Assembly: GCA_963678705.1 (NCBI GenBank)
Contig: OY783206.1
Location: 13,403,807 to 13,467,806 of the forward strand
DNA from: Panorpa germanica
Taxonomy: Eukaryota > Arthropoda > Insecta > Mecoptera > Panorpidae
Direction: 5' to 3'
DNA: 64,000 nt
Below are positions 44,802 to 56,400 of the stretch, one piece after another. The notes under the pieces were generated by a model. The model was not told the DNA's origin. It saw only the letters and a list, made by a program, of their open reading frames with translations, and made no database searches. Made by a program: the position numbers and the translations under genes. Position 1 is the first letter of the stretch. Every line of letters begins with the position of its first letter.

Positions 44802-47013
44802 ATAAAATAATTTGTATAACTTGAGTTTTGGCTTACATTTTGAGAAACAATTTCTTTAAGGTAAATGATTGTTACAGAAAATGTTCTGTTGTTTTAAATA
44901 TAATGACGTCATTTGTTTTATAAGGTAATATTGGCAAATGGAAAAGTTTTGAACAGCATAATACAATAAAATATATACAGTTTAAATTACGAGAGTTCGC
45001 CGGCGACTCATGGTTAAAACAGGATGTGCCGTATAAATCTGCGTTACAATGGAAAAGCACCTTGTCACACATTTTTCTACAATGTTTATTGTAACTAATA
45101 AGTTAAAATCCCATCACCATCGTATCACCATTTATGCGACTTTTATAACCTCTTTCAGGCATAAGGCATCGCCGAACTCGCTATTTCGATTATATTCAAA
45201 TCTTCATATCAAAGTATGTGTGCAATAATTGTTGCAGCGATTTAGGCGTTGCGTTTCCCATTAAATAAAACTGCATATTAGTGTAGATAAAAGATATTAT
45301 AAATTATCATATAATTAGATATTATAATTATAAAGTATATTAGTGGATGTATCGCGTAATAATATGTAATATTAAAAAGGCTAAGACGTGACCAGATACC
45401 ATCATAGATATATTTGTTGTAGCATTTAATTAGTCAAGGCCATAGATTGAGGAGCCAAACTGTGAACAAGTAGCTGGGACTGGGACCTGTAAATTAATTG
45501 CCCACAATTTAATACGCCTCTGATAGTGAATAGAATTAATAAGAACTTTACAATTTAAAATATTGGTTTTACTGTTTTTAGATGTATGGTCGAATTTTAG
45601 GCAATTATAACATTGAGCTATTGATTGTAAATACGAGTCGCAGTAATATTTTATTCTCCATAAATAAATAAATTCCGGAATTTGCTGTCATTGAAAACTT
45701 GTTTTTATCGTAGTACTGGGAAGATATTTTATTTCATTGTCTATTAATATTTTTCTATATAATCTTTGAATTTTAGTTGCAACAAGTGGAAAAATTCAAT
45801 ATTATTTAGTATAGTTACTTCGTCATAATCGATATCAAGCAGATTTATTGGTCCAAAATTACGAAATGTAAGCTATATAATTATACTTTTCTAATGTTGA
45901 ATATAATACAATTTTGTTTGCAAGTTTTGCTGTAGATAGCATTCTATTACTACTCTATTTTTGGCACCTTTTTAAATTTCTATAATTTTTTTTTGTTGCT
46001 AATTTTACAAACAATTTCTGCTCATTTCAATGAACTAAATTTTATATAATTTACTTTGTTATTAGTCCTTTTATTACTTTATATGTTGGGTAAGTTTTTT
46101 GTATATTAAATAAAATAATTGTCCTTTTTCATTGTTGTTTCAATTATATATAAAGTTCTTTCCATCGTTCTGTTTATTTTTATTTGATCTAATTCTACCT
46201 CCTTCTGCGGTGAGTTGTGGTAAATATGTGTTTATTTTATGTACACAAATTAATTTTTTTTTTATATAATGTATAGATAATATCTATTATTTATAATTGT
46301 TATAATTTGTGTATAAAATATATGAAAATAAGTATTAATATCATCAAAATAATTGTTACAAGACACGACAAAATATATAAGATAATGTTACACAACAAAC
46401 ACAATAACGACTAATCACTAGCATTGGTTTTGTACAAACGTTGGTTATCGTAGTAGTTTTTACTAAAACACTTCCCCTAAAACGATATTAAATTCTTACT
46501 AAACCGCGAATTGCGAATTGCGAATTCGTAAATTTTAATTATGTTAGATTTCATTTTCCCCAGTCTAAATATATCTCGGGTTTCATTAAAATTCTAACAT
46601 ATATCTGCGACTTATAATACCTATTATTTATCCATTTTTCTCGTAGTGTACACGTTAATTTGGGCTCTGAAAAATATCTTAAATTCTAGAAATGTATATT
46701 ATATGTACTGATTTCTTTAAATAATCAATTTTAACAGGCAATATTATTCAAGATATTAACAATTAAAACAGTCATTTAAAGAACCAGGGTTAATTATTTT
46801 TTAATTAAAATGCGATACCTATTCTATTGTGTGAATCAGCTTCTTCTGAATTAAATTCTATAAAAAACAAATTTAGAAATACTGAAGAATATTACAATAC
46901 AAAATATAATAAACATCAACATAAATTCCATCGATTGTTATAATTTACCAACTCAATTCGTATTTTTAATGTCAATTCTTCATTTTTGGAGTATCGTGAT
47001 TATCTATCGCATT
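44802..47013 (+). other. Noncoding spacer between A4 and B4
   Basis: Provides the clean empty site for the DNA transposon (CTATTATTTATAATTG, about 46283-46298). No gene recognised. Confidence 0.55.
44904..44911 (+). promoter_or_regulatory. CRE palindrome TGACGTCA downstream of A4
   Basis: Conserved 8-bp site. Confidence 0.4.
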
Positions 47014-47910
47014 AAACTTTCTTTGAAATGTGAAATGTTTTCTTTAAAATGTAAAGGAGGTGTACGTCCTTAATTTTTCACAGGATAGCTAATGCAACCC
47101 TTAAGCCTGCTGCATATGTAGCGTGTTTTAACCCGCGCGGAACGTGTTTTCACCCGGACGGAACGGGACGACAATATCAAACACGTTCCGCGCGGGTTAA
47201 AACACGCTACGTGTGAAGCAGGCTTTAAAGTGACGTCTCAGTTTCAGGTAATTTGCATCGAAAGTTATTGCATTCGTTATTTTGTCGAAATTTGTAAAGA
47301 AAGAATATTGTGAAAGCTGTAAAATGTACAACCCTTTTAAAATAATTTCTAACTTAAGGTAAATTTAAGTTTGGAATTCCGACCTTGTAAACCAGAGCCA
47401 CACAAATTTACCAGTCGTTTGCCCAATCCTCAATATGTTCCCCTTTTGTTTTAGGATATTCTAATTACGATGATGATCTATCCTACATTACATATATTCT
47501 ATATTTTATTGATTTAATTATTCTGTTGAATTCTGTCTTGATTCTTTTGTGTTCTAAATGGTTGTACAGTAAGCTTAACATGTTACCAAATTTGTTGGGA
47601 TCATTGGTATGTTTTTGTGTAAGCCTGCCAATATCTTTGTTGAACTATTAATGGTTTTTAGTTTTTCATATTGGGTATAATGTACATCAGAGTTGTTTTT
47701 CAATTATTGTTCTTAACGGTTCTAAATATACTTTAATTGGCATTATACAGGTGTACTGCCATCTTACTTTGTTTTATTACAAAAAGTGAGCACTGAGATA
47801 TTATAAAAGATAAGTTTATTATTATATATGTACATAATGAATTTAACCCAGAAAATATAACTCTAGTTCAGGGTCGAACTCGAAGACACAGCAGTCAGTA
47901 TCAAGCTATT
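47014..47910 (+). repeat. B-flank repeat, upstream arm of B4
   Basis: Contains the shortened palindromic element; the SINE relic is at 47833-47910. Confidence 0.65.
47104..47224. mobile_element. Palindromic element, centre-deleted copy at B4
   Basis: At 121 bp it has lost about 35 bp from the centre and one arm. The outer parts and insertion site are the same as at B1 and B2. Centre deletions are typical of palindromes. Confidence 0.8.
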
Positions 47911-48548
47911 CTATGCAAAAAGTTTAGTTTTGGTCTTCCATATCAGCCTCCTTTTACACGCTGAGAATCTATTTTTTCTGTGTATCGGTGAGAATTGGGT
48001 CCACAATTAATCGCAAGTGTATTCATGATATGTAATACTTAATATGTACCTTCATGAAATATACAAGCAGTAACATATGCAGCAATTTTTACAATGGTAC
48101 TGCTACTGCACACTGGTTTTGTGTTCATTTTCCACACTAGCTGAATGAAGCTTTCATTATTGTTTTTATTGAATCCACTAATACACCTAGAGAATAAATT
48201 ATCATTACTCAGATCTACATAAATTGGACTGTACCAGTATACAATAATTATTAAAAAAGTACGATTTCTTCAATATTTAGGATACTTTATCATGGTTATA
48301 GACCTATAGGTTTCATTTTACTTGTAAATATTTCACTATCTCTTAGTTCTTCATAGTACCTCTTCACCTATAGTTCTAGATGACACATATCTTAGTTGAG
48401 CAGTTCACAAATCATTTTTGATGTAATTTAAAACAATATTCTTTATTTGCACTGAAAGTGTTTGCTGATTTTTAGATTTATGCTTTTCATGATATGATTT
48501 TATTTTTTTGTACTAAATATATTTATTAATATGTATTTAATTTTACAG
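47911..48548 (+). other. Upstream region and intron acceptor of B4
   Basis: Carries the ~40-bp deletion shared with B3. The acceptor is TTTTACAG, as in class A, where the other B copies have TTTTGCAG. Confidence 0.5.
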
Positions 48549-48570
48549 ATTTCGTTCGAAAAAAACAACA

Positions 48571-49302
48571 ATGTTTCCATTCCGGTATCCTAATCCTTTA
48601 CCTGAGGCGTCGATGAGCTCTCAGTCATCAGAGCATGGATCTAATAATCCCGAATCTTCAAGAACTTCCCCTAACGAATACAAACCTACGACACAGACGA
48701 TCAACCATTTTGGTGTTATAAATCGCATTGCCAATATGTCAACGTATCAAGGTTCACCGCCGGTATATCCGGGTATGCATTTCGATCAGCAGACGCAGAA
48801 TCAATTCTTCGCACGTACCTCAGAAACACCTGAGTCAAAATCGGAAGCATCAGCTAGTAATCAAGAAGTCAGAGCTGATTCGACTTCACAGCCTTGCAGT
48901 TTTAAGAACTACCTAAAAAACTCCAAAAAATTACCAGCATATTTTAATGATGCAAAGTATATGAAGTTTCGAGAGGTGAAAATGGCTGAAATACTTGCTT
49001 CGAAGGGGGGCCGAACTGTTCCTTCTAATAAAATATCAGAACAAGGATCTTCAGAAGGTGACGGTGATGGGAGTTCCAACCCTAAAAAGGATCCAGCTTA
49101 TTACGAGCAACAAATGAGGAGTAATGCAGCTGCTGAAAAATCGAGAGACAAAAGAAGAATTCCTCTAGACGAATTAGCCTTCCGCAATGAATTCTTGGAA
49201 AATGAAAATGCGCAGCTTCGTGCTGAAGTTAATGCGATACGAGAACAACAGTCAGAGAGGCATCAGAAATCAGATGATGCAAAAAGAGTAAAATTATTTT
49301 AA
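48571..49302 (+). CDS. Class B bZIP protein B4
   Basis: This 243-aa protein has an intact frame. The basic region is RSNAAAEKSR, with the acidic change shared with B2 and B3. The zipper is partly class A-like (RAEVNA). Its fourth heptad position is Ile instead of Leu, followed by REQQSERHQK in place of REQLNRHQK, so dimer strength or partner choice may differ. The class B tail is kept. The gypsy element lies about 2.4 kb downstream and does not interrupt the gene. Confidence 0.84.
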   Translation: MFPFRYPNPLPEASMSSQSSEHGSNNPESSRTSPNEYKPTTQTINHFGVINRIANMSTYQGSPPVYPGMHFDQQTQNQFFARTSETPESKSEASASNQEVRADSTSQPCSFKNYLKNSKKLPAYFNDAKYMKFREVKMAEILASKGGRTVPSNKISEQGSSEGDGDGSSNPKKDPAYYEQQMRSNAAAEKSRDKRRIPLDELAFRNEFLENENAQLRAEVNAIREQQSERHQKSDDAKRVKLF

Positions 49303-49746
49303 ATCAAAGACAACAATTTTTGGAATTTGGCAACGTTGCCAATAACAATTTTGCACAGCCCAGTAAATCATTTGGTGAAATGTCTTACAGTACGTTTTGT
49401 TCATTTCACCTCAAATTCTCTATGAATTTGAAGTAGAAGAGAAGTCACTCGGACTCCTAATTCATTTCACTGCGCTTTATACTTTTTAAAATAATATATT
49501 TTATTAGTTAAAGCAAAGTGCTTTTATTGGGTAGTGTTAATAAATAGATATTTGATATTTAGAAAATTTACTTCAATCTTTTGAAGTTATATCACGTGAC
49601 TTTTTAGTTGATAGTTTTATATTTAAGAGATCTGAATTAATGATACCTGCTCAAAGGTTGACTGATTGCTGATACAAATGTAGTTAATAATGTAATATAC
49701 GAGTATATGTATATCATATTTTTTGTAATGCATTATATAAAAACCC

Positions 49747-49752
49747 AATAAA
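49747..49752 (+). terminator. Polyadenylation signal of B4
   Basis: AATAAA about 445 nt after the stop. Confidence 0.5.
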
Positions 49753-50716
49753 ATATAATAATCAAATATCTGGGAATAATCATTTGTATGCCTTGAGTTT
49801 TGGATTACATTTTGAGAAACAATTTCTTTAAAGTAAATAATTGTTACAGAAACCTTTCTGTTGTTTGAAATATAATGACGTCATTTATTTTATAAGGTAA
49901 TATTGACAAATGGAAAAGTTTACTGTTGGTGAGCTGTTAAATTGTTCACATAATGTTACATATTAAGATAATATATTTGAAAAGAGTTTCGATTCGTATT
50001 TATCTATATAAGATAAATGCAAGGTAAAATTTATTTTCACACTTTTTACTGTAAACCTTATTAATTTATGTTTTTAACAGTGCTCAGCACTCGCTCCTAA
50101 TCATCTCTAACCCCATCTCTTCGCGCCGCTACTGTACTCAAATTTCGCATTTCTAATTATTAATGTTTTTATATCTATTTCCTATTCTTTATGTCTATAT
50201 TCATTTTACTAGAGCAATTGTTGAAAAATTGTCTGTTAGTGAAAATCATTCTACAGAGAGGCAAAAATAAAATAGAAAATGTAGGGACCTTCCATACATT
50301 ATAGAAGCTCAAAATAAAAGAAAGAAATCGAGATATTTAAGTTTGTTTGCGTTTTTTAATTATGTATTTTTCTAATCATAACATTGTATTTTGTACTGAA
50401 GAACAATTATATAGAATTCGTTATCTACAGAAGACCCCTAGACTGTATGTTCATAGTATCCAAAAGTTTATATCTGCTACAGTATTATATAACCGACAGA
50501 GGAGTATAATAAAGTTATACATTAGTTCAGACATTCAGAATTTGTTAAATATTTTTACTTTTATTATCTTATTTTGAAAATTTAGGTAAAAGAATTTGCA
50601 TTAGTTTGTAAATTACAACTCTTTTACAAAGATATATTTATTATTCAAGGCTGTATAAGTTCTTAAGGGGGATCGTTGAATATATATGGTATTTTTTTAA
50701 AAGAAACTGTTAAGCC
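49753..50716 (+). other. Noncoding 3' flank of B4
   Basis: Homologous to the B1 flank; no gene recognised. Confidence 0.5.
49876..49883 (+). promoter_or_regulatory. CRE palindrome TGACGTCA downstream of B4
   Basis: Conserved 8-bp site. Confidence 0.4.
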
Positions 50717-50828
50717 CGATCCCCGAAGCAAAGTATATGTACACACATAACCATAAACTTCTCAGACGGCAACGCCACCATATAAACTGCCAACATAGTA
50801 GAAGGTATCGGTTTTAGTACACTCAAGA
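50717..50828 (+). repeat. Old SINE relic, plus orientation (B4 unit)
   Basis: Counterpart of 14703-14814. Confidence 0.5.
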
Positions 50829-50900
50829 GAAGTGCCATTTTCAAAGATTCCCGTCAAGCTTTTCAGGCATTCGTGGCCTGTTTATTAACTATCTCCTGTC

Positions 50901-51278
50901 AAACTTTCTTTGAAATGTGAAATGTTTTCTTTAAAATGTAAAGGAGGTGTACGTCCTTAATTTTTCACAGGATAGCTAATGCAACCCTTAAAGTGACGTC
51001 TCAGTTTCAGGTAATTTGCATACAAAAGTTATTGCATTCGTTATTTTGTCGAAATTTGTAAAGAAAGAATATTGTGAAAGCTGTAAAATTAATAACCCTT
51101 TTAAAATAATTTCTAACTCAAGGTAAATTTAAGTTTGGAATTCCGACCTTGTAAACCAGAGCCGCACAAATTTACCTTACTTTATTTTGTAAATTAAGTA
51201 CATAATGAATTTAACCCAGAAAACATAACTCTTATTCAGGGTCGAACTCGAAGACACAGCAGTCAGTATCAAGCTATT
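50901..51278 (+). repeat. B-flank repeat, downstream arm of B4
   Basis: Same subtype as the B1 downstream arm; the SINE relic is at 51201-51278. Confidence 0.65.
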
Positions 51279-51693
51279 AAATAAAATGTGACAAACATTG
51301 TTCTAAATTGCAAGCAGGTTGTGCGGCCCAGCAGCTGAAGAAGAGTTGCATTTGCCTAACTAATCTCTCCCATTTCTCCATTATCTTATTGCAATCTTGT
51401 ACGACACAGCCTCTGTACTCTGTGCGAATAAGTGTGGCCCCCGTTATCTTTACACTATTTGAATATGTGCCGTATAGAACATTTTCAAAATCCGACCTTA
51501 ACTTTCTTCAATTTGGTACTTGTACCATTTTCTAAATATGTTGCAGAATGTGTTATAATTTCGACGAAGCAATTGTAACTGGACTTTATCAAAAACCAAT
51601 TATGACTAGATACAATTGATTTCCACTTGGGCAATGGCTGCAGAAGTGTTAATCAGGCTCTGCTAATATTACTGTAAGATGTCATCTATATTG
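51279..51693 (+). other. Start of the block upstream of A5, cut by the gypsy element
   Basis: Homologous to the beginning of 15265-17087. The block resumes at 57195 after the retrotransposon. Confidence 0.5.
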
Positions 51694-52487
51694 TGTTGTA
51701 AGTACGCATAAGTCGTACTTATCCTTCCTATTTTTAATATAAATGTTATTTATTTTATAAGAATTATATTACGTTATCTTTAATTTTAGTATTAATATTG
51801 TAATAAATAATTATTTGTTTTTAGCGCTTGTAAACATTGACTCTGGTCTGTGGAGATTTTATATTGTTTTAATGCTGGTAACTCAGTATTGGCATATTGT
51901 GATGTGAAATAAATCATTATATATTAATCTGCACGCTAGTCAGAAAGTCAGTCTTCTCCTGAGTCTCAAAGCAAGCATTACTATTCGCAACTTCGTACGT
52001 ATTGAATAGTGAGCACATTTCAACTATTAATTAAATTATAACACTATAGAATTACATTTTGTTTTATATCTGTCATCTTCGTTAATCTAATAAAATACTA
52101 TTGTAATTAAGTAAGCAGATATAATATTACAACGAATAAATGATATATTTTAATAAAAGTGTTTGTATTAATAGTAATAAAAAGATACTAATTGTTCAAC
52201 CGTCGCATGTCGCAACGAGGTTACTTTAGACCGCTCAAGTATTCTCTAATTGCAACAATACACCGTCTAACAAGAATCCTATTAATCATCTTAAAAGAGT
52301 TAATTCTTATCAACGTGAGTAATTCAAGAAGGTGGATGATCGTCAACTGAAGAGTCTACTTCCAGAAACTAGCAACACTGCGTGATGTATTAGCAAGCTG
52401 AGTAATCTCCTTCTAGAACGAGCATCAGACCTCTTTTTACAACATTGATGTCAAGTGTAACATCCGCCTTCGAATATACTTACAACA
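51694..52487 (+). repeat. Gypsy element 5' LTR
   Basis: 794 bp. It starts with a small inverted repeat (AAGTACG...CGTACTT) and contains AATAAA signals. Confidence 0.9.
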
Positions 52488-52489
52488 AA

Positions 52490-52499
52490 TGGTGTCAGA
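52490..52499 (+). other. Gypsy element primer-binding site
   Basis: TGGTGTCAGA begins 2 nt after the LTR and resembles the tRNA-Leu primer sites used by several insect LTR elements, as recalled. Confidence 0.5.
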
Positions 52500-53584
52500 T
52501 GTGAGGTTTGAAGAGATATTCCTACACATAAATATCCAAGAGGTACGCCCAAAATTTTTTTCTATATATTCTACACCTGGATGCAGATCAATTATTCTGG
52601 ATACCACTACGTCGATCGATTATTTCCAAAATTGCCGAAGAGTACGAGATAGAACGTCAATTCATCTGTATTTCACATAATTTTTCTACAAGTCCGGTGG
52701 ATGCAAAACTACAGCCCGCCGAACCAGAAAAAAAGAAATCTTTTGCCGCCATGCGAATGGATGGATGCTTCTAGAACACATGGAATAATCTAAATCGATG
52801 TTGGTCGCGTCCAGAGCCCTGCACACAGCTGTTTATAGATCATAATCACTGATAAGAAAATCTTTAAGTATAATAAGACAGTATCTTTTTTTTTGTATAT
52901 AATTATTACTATAAATTGATAATTGTATTTTTTTTGAATAGCAACGTTACTAATGAAGCTATGATTTTTTTTTAGTATTATATTCAGTACTTTTGAATAT
53001 TTGCTATAATCTAAGTATTTTTTATTAGCATCATTATTAACGAGGTTATAATTTTTTTTAGTATTATATTCAATACTTTTGAATATTTGCTATAACCTAA
53101 CTTTTTTTGTAGCATCATTGTTTGTCATTGAAGCTATTAATTTTTTTAGTATTATATTCAATACTTTTGAATATTTGCTATAACCTAAGTATTTTTGTAG
53201 CATCATTGTTTGTCATTGAAGCTATTAATTTTTTTTAGTATTATATCCAATACTTTTGCATATTTACTATAATATTTTTTTATAATTGTTTCCACAATTA
53301 TACTAATTTATGTTAATATTTTTTTAGAACAACATCTTTTTTTGAACGAGAGGGAATTTTGAAAAGGAGAAGTAAAGAGCTGAAGCAGTTAGATAGCAGT
53401 CTGTTCAATCAGAGAGACTACCTTCCTGTTACAACTGCAACGTCTGAGCCCCATCGGAAATTTCCTGTGAGTTACTGTTTTCGCTAACAATTTTTCCTTG
53501 TCAGAATCCTATTTTTCGGAGAGTCGTTTATTGGTACAAAATAATCTTTAGTCTGTATATTATATATAACTTTAATTAAGTACA
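52500..53584 (+). other. Gypsy element untranslated leader
   Basis: About 1.1 kb between the primer site and the ORF, including the tandem repeats at 52938-53283. No domain-bearing ORF is found. Confidence 0.6.
52938..53283 (+). repeat. Four tandem ~85-bp repeats in the gypsy leader
   Basis: Each unit holds TTTTAGTATTATATTCAATA and then TTTGAATATTTGCTATAA with minor changes. Units 3 and 4 are the most alike. Confidence 0.75.
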
Positions 53585-56125
53585 ATGGCACCGAACGTTC
53601 ATTCCCTCACATTAGTTGAGAATACAATCAATCTAATTAATGAGTTTTCAAAAAATTTAGAAGTCCAATCAACATCCTTAACAATAGTTGAATTAAAAAT
53701 CAAAAACTTAGATAAAGCTTGGGTTAAATATAGTAGTATCGTAGAAGCACTGCTTCCAATTCTAAAAAATGAAGAAGCTACGGCTATCGTTAGTAAGTCT
53801 ATGGAAGTTGAAAGTATTTATGACGACACTCTTATTTACTTGTTGAATTATAAGCAAACATTTGAGAATGATACACATATTGTAGACGACTCAAAAAGCA
53901 TAGATTCAATAAAAAATCTGAACTTAAGTCCAATGCAACTAACCGTTTTTGATGGAGAATATACTAATTGGCAAAGTTTCATGGAATTATTTACAAATTT
54001 AATTCGTAATAATAGTAAGTTATCAAGCATTGAAAAAATGCACTATTTAAAATTAAATTTGACAGGAGAACCACTCAAACTCATAAAGAATTATCCTTTA
54101 ACAAACGATAATTATGAAATTGTTTGGAACATCCTTTGTAAACGTTATGATAACAAGGTAGCACTTATTGAAACCTATTTAAACAATTTGATAAACTACA
54201 ATGTTATACGTTTAGAATCAGAAACTAATATCAAAAATTTTTTAGACGAAATTAATGAATCGATTAGAGCATTAACCGAGTTGGGAATATATTCTAATCA
54301 TTCAGATTTTATTTTTATACATTTTTTAAAGACCAAGTTAGATTTTAACACATTAAAGGAATGGGAAAACAGAAATACTTCTGAATTACCAACCCTAAAT
54401 GATTTTACGAATTTTCTTGAAACACGGTGGCGCACTCTAGAAAGAAGAAGGCATGTTGAATTTAAAACAGATTCAAGTCATTCTATTTCTAGTAGTGAAC
54501 CAGTTTCAAGTGAACAATTTGCTAACGAAGTCGAAACAAAATTTAAAACTTTTTTTTGTAACTATTGTAAAAAAAATGGTCATTTAGAGAAATATTGTTT
54601 TATCAAGAAGGAAAATGCGGATACGGTATATCCTGTCGCGCAAATTAATATTTGTAGGAGAGATACGGTATTTTCAAAACCTTCTGTTTATTGTAAAAGA
54701 TCGAAACATCTTGAATCTGATGGTCCTCAAGTATCTTTTACTAAAAATACAAAACAAAATTCACGTTCTTTTTATAATCACCATTTACGTAAATTTAATA
54801 GTTTAAATAAAAATATTGAGATTAAAGAAATACAAAATACCAATGATATAACAAATTTTAACTGTAACAATGAAAATGTTATTGACAAGCAAACAGCTGA
54901 CACTGTTCAATTCAGAATAGTCGCAGCCAAAGCAAAGACTGTATCATTTTTATTGGACACTGGTTCTCAAATTTCTTTAATTAAACAAAATAGTTTAAAA
55001 AATAATATCAAAATAGATAGTACATCTAAAGTGTTATTAAAGGGAATCTCTGAAGGCACGCCTTATACTTTAGGTTCACTAAAAACTTCTATAATTTTAG
55101 ATAGTTCTAGGTCGAAACATACTTTTCAGGTTGTGTCAGAGGATTTCCCCATTAAGCATGATGGAATCATAGGATTAGATATTTTACGTACATTTAAAGC
55201 AGTAATTAATTTGGAAACAAACAGCGTACAATTCTCACAACATGGCAAAATATTTGAATTCCCATTATTGAACATAAACAGTATTATCATAGTTCCAGCA
55301 CGTACTAGGAAATTAATTCCTATGTCGGGTTCTACGGTAGGAGTTTGTGTAGCCAAGGAATTGCTACCTGAAGTTTTTTTAGCCAACGCATTAATTAATC
55401 CTGTTAATAATACTTTTTATATATCAATAACTAATTCCTCAGCAAAAGATGTAATACTTGACAATTTTAAACCAGATATTATTCCAATAAATAAATTTAA
55501 TTTTTACCATTTTTTGAAAAGAAATCCTAACGATCCTAAAAGATCCTTACGACATCTTTTATTTAATAATATAGATTTTTCAAATGTTAATTCAAAATAC
55601 TTAACAGATTTAATGGAAATCTGTAATAATTTTAATAACATATTTTTTTTCCCGGTAGATAAGTTATCTTGTGCGAGTGCACTGAGTAACTCACCTAACC
55701 CTGTAAACATTAAGCCGCATAGATTATCTCATGCGCATAAAGAAATTGTTGAGAAGCATATTCAAGAACTGTTGGCTAACAACATTATTGAAAAATGCGA
55801 CTCACAGTTTAACGCACCTCTGTTAATGGTACCTAAAAAAGCAGATGTGTCGGGGAACAAACAATTTTGCGTTGTAATCGACTATCGTAAACTTAATGAA
55901 CAGACGACAAGTGATGTTTATACTTTGCCTCTCGTACATGACATACTAGACCAATTTAGTGGTGCAAAATATTCTTCTACGATTGATTTAGCTACAAATA
56001 AATTTACTAGTAATAAACCAAAATTTAAATTAAATTTTGATAGAAGGGTCAATTCTTTTTTTTCACCTAGAAAGTATACGGTAGTTAATAGGAATAGATT
56101 GAAGAGATTTTGTACCAATGAATAA
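53585..56125 (+). CDS. Gypsy Gag-protease and truncated reverse transcriptase
   Basis: 846 aa. Residues about 115-215 match the DUF1759 family (FDGEYTNWQSF, LTGEPLKLI, YEIVWNILCKRY), best known from BEL/Pao elements. A zinc knuckle (CNYCKKNGHLEKYC, about 325) and an aspartic protease (LLDTGSQISLI, about 455) follow. The RT N-terminal part is Ty3/gypsy-like (VIDYRKLNEQTT at about 764, YSSTIDLA at about 798). The sequence then jumps to a basic tail (NRNRLKRF) that looks like a region beyond integrase, so the palm YxDD, RNase H and integrase are deleted. Gag and protease appear intact. Confidence 0.88.
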   Translation: MAPNVHSLTLVENTINLINEFSKNLEVQSTSLTIVELKIKNLDKAWVKYSSIVEALLPILKNEEATAIVSKSMEVESIYDDTLIYLLNYKQTFENDTHIVDDSKSIDSIKNLNLSPMQLTVFDGEYTNWQSFMELFTNLIRNNSKLSSIEKMHYLKLNLTGEPLKLIKNYPLTNDNYEIVWNILCKRYDNKVALIETYLNNLINYNVIRLESETNIKNFLDEINESIRALTELGIYSNHSDFIFIHFLKTKLDFNTLKEWENRNTSELPTLNDFTNFLETRWRTLERRRHVEFKTDSSHSISSSEPVSSEQFANEVETKFKTFFCNYCKKNGHLEKYCFIKKENADTVYPVAQINICRRDTVFSKPSVYCKRSKHLESDGPQVSFTKNTKQNSRSFYNHHLRKFNSLNKNIEIKEIQNTNDITNFNCNNENVIDKQTADTVQFRIVAAKAKTVSFLLDTGSQISLIKQNSLKNNIKIDSTSKVLLKGISEGTPYTLGSLKTSIILDSSRSKHTFQVVSEDFPIKHDGIIGLDILRTFKAVINLETNSVQFSQHGKIFEFPLLNINSIIIVPARTRKLIPMSGSTVGVCVAKELLPEVFLANALINPVNNTFYISITNSSAKDVILDNFKPDIIPINKFNFYHFLKRNPNDPKRSLRHLLFNNIDFSNVNSKYLTDLMEICNNFNNIFFFPVDKLSCASALSNSPNPVNIKPHRLSHAHKEIVEKHIQELLANNIIEKCDSQFNAPLLMVPKKADVSGNKQFCVVIDYRKLNEQTTSDVYTLPLVHDILDQFSGAKYSSTIDLATNKFTSNKPKFKLNFDRRVNSFFSPRKYTVVNRNRLKRFCTNE

Positions 56126-56400
56126 AACCTTGACGAATAAGATGGATTTTGTCAGGGATGATTGTTTTGTGAGGCAGTGTCAACTCTATACGATGGGATC
56201 AGAATCGTTGTCGACACTTTGCTTCTCTTTTTGTTTTTTTTCCAGAATTGTAACTCGTATATTTTGTTTTTATACGTGTCCCTTTTTTTTTGGAAGGGGG
56301 TGTTGCGATAGTACGACATCGTCCTATCTTCCTTTTTCTTTTTCTTGGAAAGAAACGCATATGTTTGTTTAATATGCGTTCCTTTTTTAGGGTTGAAGGG
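56126..56400 (+). other. Gypsy element 3' untranslated region and polypurine tract
   Basis: Pyrimidine-rich sequence ending in AGGGTTGAAGGG directly before the 3' LTR, a plausible plus-strand primer. The ORF at 56118 has no recognisable domain. Confidence 0.5.

Noticed and set aside
52489-52680. 63-codon ORF at the start of the gypsy internal region
   Set aside because: Its ATG overlaps the primer-binding site and the product resembles no Gag.
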